A stretch of 10,959 nucleotides of DNA from Halocafeteria seosinensis. Its lineage: Eukaryota > Sar > Bigyra > Bicosoecida. The DNA lies in assembly GCA_001687465.1 (NCBI GenBank), contig LVLI01002465.1:1-10959 (forward strand), written 5' to 3'. Both the position numbers and the translations under genes were made by a program. The notes under the pieces were generated by a model. It did not search any database and was not told the origin of the DNA. It saw only the letters and a list, made by a program, of their open reading frames with translations. Shown here piece by piece: positions 1 to 7,868 of this stretch. The stretch's first letter is position 1. Every line of letters begins with the position of its first letter.

Positions 1-476
1 CTGTTTCACTCTCAGCTAGACTGCACCAAGTGCATCGTCTGAACCCTTAAATGGGCCACTGAAGCATCTCCATACGTCTGACTTTCGCATCCTATTGGCA
101 GATACTCGGAACTGGTACTGATATATCTTCTGCGGATGCTTGTATATCGTTCCACGGGGCTATATCCTGCAATTTCCAAGTCTAATATTTGGCATTTGAG
201 TTTTGCCAATTGGGCACACCCTCGACCCCCGTGCCCGTGTGCCGCGCCGCGGCGCGGCACAGGGGGGGTCGTGCCTCGTGCCGGCACGGTGTGCCCCAAC
301 ACTGCGACAGAGGGGTGATGGAAACTAAACGCGTCAAACATTTCGTTTACTTTACGAATTTCGCCCCAATCCTTGGCTATTTTGAGAGATTTTGGTTAGA
401 TGATCGGTCTACCATAACTTTGAAACACAGTACCTTTAGTTGTGCAGCCACAGGGACCACAAATCGTCAATCAGAT
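1..476. other. Upstream flank without a convincing gene
   Basis: I see no supportable gene here. Open frames exist on both strands, but they are low-complexity, run through a GC-rich palindrome and show no family motif. The stretch presumably holds the promoter and 5' leader of the PABPN1-like gene that starts at 477, and perhaps the 3' flank of a gene outside the window. An ATG at 318 lies in frame with the chosen start, so a 53-residue longer N-terminus cannot be excluded. Its translation looks unrelated to the family. Confidence 0.5.
212..296. repeat. GC-rich nested inverted repeat
   Basis: A strongly GC-rich island in otherwise balanced sequence. Its centre, 238-261, is a perfect 24-nt palindrome (axis between 250 and 251). 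Outside it, GACCCCC at 224-230 pairs with GGGGGTC at 264-270. Further out, GGGCACACC at 212-220 pairs with GGTGTGCCC at 288-296. The arms are imperfectly spaced, and several extra GTGCC/GGCAC words lie between them. It sits about 180 bp upstream of the PABPN1-like start codon. It could be a cruciform-prone regulatory element, a stem in a long 5' leader, or the remnant of a small foldback element. Nothing seen decides between these. Confidence 0.75.
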
Positions 477-1386
477 ATGGAAACAGGGGACTATACGGGG
501 TCTGGAGGCACCCAGCACCAGGAGGACTCGGAGGCTGATCAGAATGGTATGGCGCTTTTATATGTCCATAGCTCTTTGCATACAGGCTTTACAAGGCTTG
601 TTGTGTGCTTGATATACAGAGGAATACCTTAGCAAGGCGATGGAGCAGATAGAGAAGCAGAATCAGGAGCTATTAAGAACGAAAACGGAGGCAAATGCAG
701 CTGTCAAACGAGCTACAGAGGAATCGACCGGGAATGGAACCGAGGGAGATAATGAAGGCACCGAGGGAGCGTCAGGAGACCAAAAACAGCAAGATGAATT
801 GGAACAGAAACGAGAGGCTGATCGACGAAGTGTATTTGTCGGGAACCTCGATTTTACAGCCTCGGCAGATCAAGTCCAAGAGTTTTTTAAGGATTGCGGG
901 ACAATTGAACGAGTTACGATTCCCGTGGATAGACTTAAGAATCCCAAAGGGTATGTGTGTTGTAATAAAATTTTCTTTACTGGGTGTATTGTTTAACTGG
1001 CTATGTCTTCGCTTATTTGTTGAGGTGGGTACAGGTTTGCATACGTGGAGTTTTCTGAACAGGAATCGGTGGAAAATGCTTTAGTGCTTAATGGGGCTCG
1101 ATTCCATGGGAAGGAACTCAAGGTACGACGGCTCCAGCAATACGTTAGGTTGAGGAAAACATTTAACGATGAAATTTCGCAGGTAACGGAGAAAAGGACT
1201 AACTTACCCAAGCATGAACTAGGGCGTGGCCGTGGCCGCGGTCGAGGAAGGGGAAGAGGAGGACCTGCGCGTGGGCGCGGTAGAGGTTGGGTGGTAATGA
1301 TGCCTTACAATATGCCCTACATGCCTCGTGGCATGCGCGGAGGTCGAGGAAGAGGACGTGGTCGTGGTAGAGGTCGTGGATATTGA
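477..1386 (+). CDS. PABPN1: Nuclear poly(A)-binding protein, PABPN1/Pab2-like
   Basis: Four exons: 477-546, 620-950, 1035-1122, 1183-1386; introns of 73, 84 and 60 nt; product 230 aa. The family binds nascent poly(A) tails in the nucleus, stimulates poly(A) polymerase and controls tail length. Seen in order: an acidic N-terminus; a predicted coiled coil (about 24-60) with heptad-like E/K/Q/L residues; a short KREADRRSVFVGN lead-in typical of the family; one RRM (about 93-172) with RNP2 VFVGNL at 95-100 and RNP1 KGFAYVEF at 133-140; and an RG-repeat tail (176-230) ending in Tyr, a likely arginine-methylation target. RNP1 is read only after the second intron is removed, which splits its Gly codon. 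The family's K-R-T-N-x-P motif (167-172) follows the third intron. The start at 477 is the ATG nearest the conserved part. Starts at 318 or, without the first exon, at 640 are possible. Its length is close to plant and fungal homologues and shorter than human PABPN1. Confidence 0.9.
1123..1182 (+). other. 60-nt in-frame intron of the PABPN1-like gene
   Basis: The intron starts GTACGA, ends TTCGCAG and has a branch-point-like TTAAC at 1163-1167. Its length is a multiple of three and it has no stop in the reading frame, so retention would give an intact protein with 20 extra residues inside the last strand of the RRM. Removal joins KELK to VTEKRTNLP, the conserved end of the PABPN1 RRM, which is why I call it an intron rather than coding sequence. 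Confidence 0.8.
1219..1383 (+). repeat. GGNCGN-type low-complexity repeat coding for an RG tail
   Basis: Two blocks of near-hexameric repeats (about 1222-1290 and 1339-1380) encode alternating Gly-Arg dipeptides. They are separated by a short Met/Pro/Tyr-rich spacer. Codon choice varies within the repeat (CGT, CGC, CGA, AGA, AGG for Arg). This argues for selection on the peptide rather than recent slippage expansion. Confidence 0.8.
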
Positions 1387-1822
1387 AGACCGCACTTCTC
1401 CACAGAGAATATCATTCCATGCGTTTCGCACGACGTACCAGATTCGTTGACGATGTGCGTTGGGTTTTATAAAGTGAATACCGTCCAATGATTCACAAGA
1501 GTAGCTTCGCATGTAGGATAGGGCATTTCAGCGAACTTTTTTCTTCCTAGTGCTACCCGTATTCCTTAGGTTGAGGAAGCTCAAACGACAATAACTACAT
1601 TCTGTTTTTGTTGTTTTCCATACGACAGAAACCTCAAAAAACAAATCACGCACACAGACTGTGCGGCAGTGCGGGGTGCATGTGAAGCGGCGTCTTCAAC
1701 AAGGAGAGCTCCGCTGCGCTTGATAGAATAACGAATCTTTATGGTTTTGATTGCCGTACAATCCCTTTCTTCATATCTTTATTATCAATTCATGCATTGA
1801 GCAAGTCGTCCTGTATGCAACG
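1387..1822. other. Intergenic region between PABPN1-like and ABC genes
   Basis: It holds the 3' flank of the RNA-binding protein gene and the 5' leader and promoter of the ABC transporter gene. There are T-rich runs near 1536-1546 and 1602-1618. I found no RNA gene, no convincing TATA box and no ORF with a recognisable product. The short open frame on the opposite strand at its left edge is the shadow of the RG repeat. Confidence 0.55.
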
Positions 1823-3799
1823 ATGAGCGACGAGACCGCGGCAGCTTCACTCCGCCAGAGGAAGTCAACGACCGACGATAGGACGCCACCAAGTACCACA
1901 AGACCGGACCATGTGTCTCCCAAGGCAGCAGCACCACCACAGAAGCAGCAGCAGTCGATAGCAATGCCGCGACGGGAAGGGTTTACGTGGCTGTGGAGGT
2001 TCTGCAAACCGTACTTCTGGCCTGATACAGTGAGGGAGCGAGTTATCGTGTGGACGACGTGGGTGTGTATTTTCGTCTCGCATCTTTGCTCATGGTCGGT
2101 GCCGGTGCTGAAAGGATGGATACTGGATGCTGCCATTGAGGTGGGGAAGGCCGTGAGCACCCCGGACCCGGAAACTTTGAGGAATCAAAGTGTGCCGGAC
2201 ACTTCGAGGCTCACGCAACTCTGTCTGGTGTTTGGAGCATGCTATTTCGCTACCGTGGCTCTTCAGGAACTTCATTACTATTTACAAGAAAAAGTTCGCC
2301 AGAATGCGGCGTATGACTTGACACAACTGGTCTTCTCCAAAGTACTCCACGCAGACTACTACTGGTTGAAAGACGAGAGTCCTCAAACAGTGGCTGGTAC
2401 CGTCGACGCTGGAATCCAAGATTCTCATCGTCTCGTGTCGACGTTTCTGGCAGAGGTGCTGCCCGCTGTGGGCAACATTTTTTTCTCCGTATACGTGTGC
2501 TGGACATTAAATCATCAGCTGCGTACATCGTTTGTGTTGTTGACTTCGATCGCACTATACCTGTTTATCTCAGCTGTATCCGCACGCTATAAAGTGCTAC
2601 TTGAAATGGAATCATCAAAGAAGGAGTACTATGCAAAATCTGTAGCAGTCGATATCCTCACAGGTATTGATTCCGTTCGAGCGACAAACGCCGAACCATT
2701 CATGTTGGATGTGTACGTTCGCTATTTGGTTAACTTTTTCAAGAAACGCACCAGTAGGTGGAAGTACGAGCAGATCGCCAATACCGTTCAACGAGGGATC
2801 GCTACTACATGTACCACCGTTATCTTGTATTGGGCCGTAGTGGATGTAGCATATGGCCGGATGACTCTGGGACGCTGTACATCTCTCATATTGCAAGTCG
2901 AACAGGCATTTGGCCCTATACATTCACTACGAAGAAAATGGTCTAGCGTAGAAAAGACATATGCGTCCATGAAGCGAATGAATTTGCTAGTAAACAATGC
3001 CGAAGCGCATACGAAGAGAAACTGGCTACGCTTACCAGAGCATCCGGAGAAAGTTGAGAAAGTACTAGAGGTACATAGTCTGTCTGTCGGCCAAGAACTG
3101 AACAATTGTGAAAGCTTAACGTTGCTTCGTGGAATCAACTTTACAATGCACCGTGGCAGATTTGTTTGTATAGTGGGTGAAAGTGGGAGCGGCAAATCTC
3201 TCTTCTTGCAATCCATATTAGGCATGCGTCGATGGCAAGGTGGCGAAGTCAAGTGGTTTGGCAGCTCAATTGCCCCCGGGAATAATTTCCATCAATGGGT
3301 AACCTACATCCCACCCCATCCGCATGTATTCAATGGAATTTCAGTGGGAGAGAACATTCATATGGGCCGTCAATGTCCCGAAGAGGATGAGGCATCACTG
3401 CGGAAGAAGCTGGAGTATGCTCTCGGGGCTGCCTGCCTTCCGATGAACTGGTGTAGGGGGGTCACTCGCACCATTACTGGCGAGGATCAACCACCTTCAA
3501 ATCTAGATGAAAATACTGAACTTTCTCATGGAGGGCTATCAAGTGGTGAGATTAAACGCATTGGGATCGCGCGAGCATTCTGGAGTTTGGGTTTTGCCCT
3601 GGTTGCGGATGAGGTAACCGCGAACTTGGATGCTAAAGCATCGACTGCGGTGTTTGATAAGATAAGACTAGTGGTCGACTACTATGGCATGTCAGCGCTC
3701 GTCGTAACGCATAACCTAGAACTTGCTAGAAAAAAGTGTGATGAAATTTATGTGATGAAGAACGGTGTCCTACATGAAGCGGGGAAAGAGTATGATTAG
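1823..3799 (+). CDS. ABC half transporter, ABCB6/HMT1-like, divergent NBD
   Basis: An intronless gene of 658 aa, the usual size of a TMD-NBD half transporter, which must dimerise to work. Residues 1-50 are hydrophilic. Residues 72-370 form the membrane domain, with hydrophobic segments near 74-96, 132-148, 208-228, 236-252 and 322-342. Residues about 292-325 resemble the cytosolic coupling region of ABCB6/ABCB7/HMT1 proteins. In the NBD: Walker A GESGSGKS (452-459), signature LSSGE (572-576) in place of LSGGQ, Walker B with D596 and E597, D-loop ANLD (600-603) and H-loop H630. The Q-loop position reads YIPP (495-498), so the usual Gln appears to be Pro, and no A-loop aromatic residue is evident before Walker A. 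ABCB6/HMT1 relatives move porphyrins, glutathione or phytochelatin conjugates across mitochondrial or vacuolar membranes; the substrate here is unknown. The start is the first in-frame ATG (A at -3); the frame opens earlier only through a TTG. The gene converges on the MRH gene at 3895. Confidence 0.9.
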   Translation: MSDETAAASLRQRKSTTDDRTPPSTTRPDHVSPKAAAPPQKQQQSIAMPRREGFTWLWRFCKPYFWPDTVRERVIVWTTWVCIFVSHLCSWSVPVLKGWILDAAIEVGKAVSTPDPETLRNQSVPDTSRLTQLCLVFGACYFATVALQELHYYLQEKVRQNAAYDLTQLVFSKVLHADYYWLKDESPQTVAGTVDAGIQDSHRLVSTFLAEVLPAVGNIFFSVYVCWTLNHQLRTSFVLLTSIALYLFISAVSARYKVLLEMESSKKEYYAKSVAVDILTGIDSVRATNAEPFMLDVYVRYLVNFFKKRTSRWKYEQIANTVQRGIATTCTTVILYWAVVDVAYGRMTLGRCTSLILQVEQAFGPIHSLRRKWSSVEKTYASMKRMNLLVNNAEAHTKRNWLRLPEHPEKVEKVLEVHSLSVGQELNNCESLTLLRGINFTMHRGRFVCIVGESGSGKSLFLQSILGMRRWQGGEVKWFGSSIAPGNNFHQWVTYIPPHPHVFNGISVGENIHMGRQCPEEDEASLRKKLEYALGAACLPMNWCRGVTRTITGEDQPPSNLDENTELSHGGLSSGEIKRIGIARAFWSLGFALVADEVTANLDAKASTAVFDKIRLVVDYYGMSALVVTHNLELARKKCDEIYVMKNGVLHEAGKEYD

Positions 3800-3894
3800 C
3801 CGATTGCGTATGCCTTTTTGGAAATCTTTGGATTCCGAAAAATCGCAAGGATATGCTCGAGGCATACTCTTAAGGCTGTTTTAGATTATCAGGT
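3800..3894. other. Convergent 3' region between ABC and MRH genes
   Basis: Only 95 bp separate the stop codons of two convergent genes, so their 3' untranslated regions and polyadenylation sites must lie close together or overlap. A short inverted pair, GTATGCC at 3808-3814 and GGCATAC at 3861-3867, flanks the middle of the gap. I see no AATAAA signal for either gene. Confidence 0.5.
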
Positions 3895-5293
3895 TTATGT
3901 GCGTACGGTTGAGTAACTCGAGGATCCGGCTGGAGCAAATGCGTTGCTGCTGCTGGGAGGGGCACTTGTTCGACCTTGCCAGAACTTAAGATTTCCACCG
4001 TTTTGTCTGTACTTCCACGCGGCGAACAATATGGCGCCGGTGAGGAGAAACCCAAAGAAAAACATTCCGGCAGCTAAACCACCGTGGCTTCCACCTCCAC
4101 CGCCATCACTGTTCTGGGAACCGGAAGAAGTGTCTTCCGGCTCAAGCTCTACAGGGCATCCATAGGGAGATCGAAGCTCAAATGTGTAAGTGCAAAGTGG
4201 GTTTTCCTCCACCACGGGCTCTGGGGCATTCCAATAAGCCAAAAGCGATAGATGACCAAATCGATAAACACAGTGATGATGTAGACAACATACCTGATGC
4301 AAATGGCTTGGGTGCTGACTGGTCACATATGAACTTGTAGATGACTTGACGGTCTACGTAACCACCCCTGATAGGATCCAAGGGACAAGGGAAGCCATCT
4401 TCGCCCCTGCAAGAGACATTTGTGCTGATGAAGTGAGGAGAAACTAGTTTTGCACGACGAAAACACTTACATATCCGGCTCGCCGAAGTGCTTCAGTTTG
4501 AATCCCGTTTCTGGATTCTGCGTGAAGACGACATCATGATTCGGTATGCCGCCAGGCATATATGCTAAATGCTAGCATAAACTCACCTCTTCTTGTATAA
4601 GTTCGAAAATCGGACGTCCCTTCCCTAGGACCTCGCAGGATGCTGTGCACGGTTTAGTGTCGTTGGTCACGGGAATATGGCAATCTTTGTCCGGAGCTTT
4701 GTCATCGAGCCACTGGATAGCTGCTCCGTAAATGTACGGTAGGTTGTACTTCGCTGCAGGAAGCAAAAATCAACTATCGCGTGTCTTCCTATTCAGCAAC
4801 GTATTGGGAATGACGTACGTGGCAAGCAGTACTTGTGAGTTGTCCCGCAAACGTTAAAGCTATATTCATGGCTATCTGTGTCCATCGCCTTGTAGTCCTC
4901 CGCTGAATTGCAGACGCCATCAAGGAGGTATCGATAGACTTTTTCTGGTTCTCCTACAGGCCGATGAATGTAGTAGAATTCACATTCATCTGAAAATCAT
5001 TAACCAAACAAAGAAACCATTTTCATTCGGCTAGTGTCTCTTGCAAACCAGAAAAGTCGGGACTTACAGGCCGTGTCGCATTCCCCTTCGGGAATCTCTT
5101 CGTCATCTTCCAGAGGGTTATCGTCATCCCCGGGCTTGGCCCCGACTTCCGCCGCGGAATCTGCGCGCAGTGCCGAGGCAGAACCTTGCGTTTTCGTGTT
5201 TGCGAAAGCTCCAGAGACAAGTGCCAGCCCAATAAGCAGTAGAGCAAGGATAGACCTTGTCTTCCAGGCCGTATGTGCCTGATTGGACATCAT
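3895..5293 (-). CDS. Type I membrane protein with MRH lectin-like domain (paralog A)
   Basis: Six exons on the minus strand, 5' to 3': 5293-5068, 4989-4819, 4753-4587, 4517-4471, 4406-4294, 4220-3895; introns 64-78 nt, phases 1,1,0,2,1; product 349 aa. Seen: signal peptide (1-31, ending SGAFA); acidic stretch (48-71); Cys-rich luminal domain (72-263) of mannose-6-phosphate-receptor-homology type with SFNVCG at 119-124, GAAIQW at 142-147, NPETGFKL at 189-196 and R223 ahead of CD at 231-232, then E247-x3-C251-x-Y253; Gly/Ser spacer; one membrane span (about 289-309) with AGMFFFGF; short tail ending YSTVRT. Known MRH proteins bind mannose-type or phosphomannose N-glycans (M6P receptors, OS-9, glucosidase II beta) or serve membrane traffic (Atg27). 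A sorting-receptor role in Golgi/endosomes is inferred. The start is the first ATG in frame; the second Met of the pair (5290) is equally possible. It is divergent from its paralog at 5909. Confidence 0.85.
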
Positions 5294-5908
5294 TTTAGGT
5301 GTAGAATAAGGCGTATACAGGCAAAAGCCCTGCAAACAACGACAAAAAAATCGAGGCACACGAACGAATACGATGATTGCAAGGCGCTTTCAATTCACTG
5401 TTGCGTTTCATACGTACAAGAACACCACTGTCCTACTGTCCGTTGATTCCAAGCGCACGTACCAGGGTCCAATCAACTCTAATGTAGCACTCAATTGATG
5501 CTCCGCTCCGCTTCCACAAGCCCCAGGGCACGGACTGCATCCGCCCCACGTCCGGCGGAGGTCGGGCAAGAGCCGCGCTTTGAGCCGCTTTCCGCACGGT
5601 GAAGATTTGAAGGGGGCGGTGGTGGAGTTCTTGAAGGGGACGGGCGCAGAACAAAAAAGGGACGTTTAATTGCTCGTGTTTGATGGGATTCATTGTACGA
5701 GGGTGGTTTCAAAGGCGCCCACTTTGTCCGCTTGCTTATGAACAGTTTAGATTGCGAATCTGAGGTACAGAAAAGGTATGTGGGCCTTTAATAGCACGGA
5801 AAAGGAGGAGCGGAAGGGCTCCATTTTTTTGCTTGAGCGTCATTTTCCTCTCTTTATACCGTCTGGTTCCACGTTACACAGAGGCATTTCCGAACGAACG
5901 AACGAACA
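5294..5908. promoter_or_regulatory. Shared upstream region of the divergent MRH genes
   Basis: This 615-bp stretch lies between the start codons of two head-to-head paralogs and must contain both promoters, probably as one bidirectional region. It has a GC-rich middle (about 5540-5600) and near-direct repeats of the word TTGAAGGGG around 5607-5640. A TATA-like TTTATACC lies at 5852-5859, about 50 bp before the plus-strand ATG. A weaker TGTATAC, read on the minus strand at about 5313-5319, precedes the other gene. Open frames inside it encode nothing recognisable, so I do not call a gene. Confidence 0.5.
5891..5907 (+). repeat. CGAA tetranucleotide repeat in the 5' leader
   Basis: Four CGAA units plus one base run to within one base of the ATG of the plus-strand MRH gene. 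The tract leaves an A-rich context at the start codon. Because it is a short tandem repeat it may vary in length between strains; its effect on translation is unknown. Confidence 0.8.
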
Positions 5909-7305
5909 ATGATCATCGGTGCGATGAAACATGTAGCTGTCGGAGCAGTGGTGGCGCTGAGCGTGGCGGCAGTCTTTGCGCAAGCGGCCGCCGCGCCCCA
6001 AAAGCAGGGCAAAATGACGTATGATGCCGTCATGGGTGTCTACGTCGACAATTCAGCCAAAGATAACCTGGAATGCGATGAAGCATGTATGTGGCTCGGC
6101 TGCTGCTGCTTCGGGTCATTACTTTCGAGGATGATTTTTTTTTTAATTTTTTACACTTCCTCCTCCCGCAGATGAATGTGACTTCGTAGTTATGGAGAAG
6201 ACGACGGGAGACCTTTATGAGTTCAATCTCAATGGGCTCTGTGCACTGGAAGACTACACGTCCGATTCCATCAAATATTCAAACGGGAATGTCTCGTTCA
6301 ACATTTGCGGATTCAGTAACAGACATTGCCTTCCGGGTAAGTTGTTATCCGTCGCGGAGGCGGTTCACTGTGTAATGACGTCGGTGCTGCTTGCTTGCTT
6401 GGTTTGACAGCGAACAACCCGAACGTCCCTTATATTCGAGGTGTAGCTATTCAGTATTGGGGGCCCCCTTCGGCTGCCGAGCACTGTACAATTCCTGGCA
6501 CAGGGAAAAGTGAAGAGTGTACCAGAGATTGCGAAGTCATCGGCATCGGCGAGCCTTCTTTCGAATTGATTGAACCAAGTGTAAGTATTCGTACGATCCA
6601 GAAAACCGTGCTGAGCGTCGCGTCGTGAATTGCTATCATTGTTTGAACCACGCAGAATCCTGAGCAAGGTGGTATTCGCCTAGCTCATCGAGCTGCCATT
6701 GCGGCGTATGTTTTTCTAACAGTCTTATCACTGTATCCTATTAATGTATTACCCATATGTATCTATCGTATGTGCTCTTCAGAAAAGATGATCCTTGGGA
6801 ATGCGTCGTTGAACGCGGCGGGGAGTCCTTCGCGCTAGAGCGTCATGTTACGTATGACATATACTGTGATGAAACCGTACCTCTTGCCAGTATGTGGCTG
6901 GTGTTTTGTATCCGTTCTGTATTCCTCGTAATTCGTTATGAATTTGATCTTCCTGCAGAGGTGATCGGCGCAGAGGAGCACCCTGAATGCCACTACCAAG
7001 TTACCATCAGATCTCAGCATGCGTGCGGCAAGAGAGTTAGGGAAAGATTAGTACCAAAGAGTAAGGGTGATAAAGGCGGTGACTCTAATAACAGCAGTGG
7101 AGGGGGATCCGGAGCCGGTATAGGTGCTGGCATGTTCTTCTTTGGCATATTTATGCTTGCCTTGGTTGCTGGTGGCTACTACTGGTGGAGAAACAGATCG
7201 TCTGGCTATTCCTCCTTCGGTTCATCTGCAGCTGCGTCAACTGCTACGGAGAGCTCCGGGTTACGTTCCACCGGGACTGGCGGAATTGGCTCGTCAAGTT
7301 TGTAA
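5909..7305 (+). CDS. Type I membrane protein with MRH lectin-like domain (paralog B)
   Basis: Six exons: 5909-6086, 6172-6336, 6411-6580, 6656-6705, 6783-6889, 6959-7305; introns 69-85 nt, phases 1,1,0,2,1, the same as in the neighbouring minus-strand gene; product 338 aa. Seen: signal peptide (about 1-29, alternative Met at 6); Cys-rich MRH-type luminal domain (56-246) with SFNICG, GVAIQYW (Q129), NPEQGGIRL at 172-180, R208 ahead of CD at 216-217, and E230-x3-C234-x-Y236; a Gly/Ser spacer; one membrane span (about 279-300) with AGMFFFGI; and a Ser/Gly/Thr-rich cytosolic tail with GYSSF at 306-310, about six residues past the membrane. Like its paralog, it probably binds N-glycans or sorts glycoproteins in the secretory/endosomal system. 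Every splice junction is supported by the matching junction in the other gene. The ectodomain has diverged well beyond the membrane span, so the ligands may differ. Confidence 0.87.
6890..6958 (+). other. 69-nt in-frame intron of MRH paralog B
   Basis: The last intron of this gene is a multiple of three and has no stop in frame, so retention would insert 23 mostly hydrophobic residues just before the E-x3-C-x-Y part of the lectin domain. The equivalent intron of paralog A is 73 nt and would shift the frame. The matching position and phase in paralog A support calling it an intron. GTATGT and TCCTGCAG are good splice signals. Confidence 0.75.
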
Positions 7306-7868
7306 ACTCGCTGTGGTTTGACCATTGTTGTCGTCAGTGGATCTCTTCGGTGACCATCGTTTGACGGACAGTTATATGCGAGACTAGACTGCTGCAATCT
7401 ACTGTATTTATCTTGGTGTGTAATCCTGGGTATAGGCTTTGACTGCGAGATCTTCTTTTTTTTCTCCCTGTAGTCACATCCCTATCCTCCCTAATACCAC
7501 ACTCCCTCGTCATGAATGCATTTCGATCAACAGCTGTGCTTAGTACCATGCACACACGCTACCAACCGTGACTGCCCGTTGTCTGCCGAACGACCCTTCC
7601 CTTCATTGGCCAGCTTCGCCGGAGTTGATCTACACTACCAACGCCTCTACAGACTTGGGCTTAGTAGAAGTATAGAGCGTGTTTTCGGATTGTTAAGCAT
7701 GATTCCTACATTCATCATAAAGAATACAGAAATCGATGGTATTTATCAAGTAGCTTAGGAATACGTCGATAGTATTTGCAGTTGTGTAGAGCTGTATGCG
7801 ACCGGCAGCTTAAGACAAAGGTGTTCGCATGCCCAGGCTGGAACTGTTGATTTGAAAACGGGCTCGTC
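7306..7868. other. Intergenic region between MRH paralog B and DUF1538 gene
   Basis: This 563-bp stretch holds the 3' flank of the MRH gene and the leader of the DUF1538 gene. A T-rich pyrimidine tract lies at about 7452-7469. An 80-codon open frame at 7516-7758 shows no domain, no signal peptide and no splice continuation, so I leave it uncalled. No RNA gene was recognised. Confidence 0.5.

Noticed and set aside
12-341. Minus-strand open frame of about 109 codons
   Set aside because: It runs through the GC-rich palindrome, has Arg/Gly-rich low-complexity content and no recognisable domain, and no splice continuation was seen.
189-476. Longer N-terminus for the PABPN1-like protein
   Set aside because: The frame is open, but the 189 start is TTG. 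The ATG at 318 would add residues unlike the family. The ATG at 477 leads directly into the expected acidic region.
1219-1512. Minus-strand Ser/Thr-rich frame
   Set aside because: It is the antisense shadow of the RG-repeat coding region.
1751-1822. Upstream extension of the ABC transporter
   Set aside because: The codon at 1751 is TTG. The first in-frame ATG is at 1823, with a good context and a typical hydrophilic N-terminus.
5294-5359. Upstream extension of MRH paralog A
   Set aside because: The frame opens at a GTG codon. The ATG pair at 5293-5288 is followed directly by a good signal peptide.
5433-5712. Two overlapping minus-strand frames in the divergent region
   Set aside because: They are Pro/Arg-rich with no domain. 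They lie in a GC-rich stretch where open frames arise by chance and occupy the expected promoter region.
7516-7758. 80-codon plus-strand frame
   Set aside because: No domain, signal peptide or membrane segment, and no matching splice partner; it is best read as intergenic sequence.
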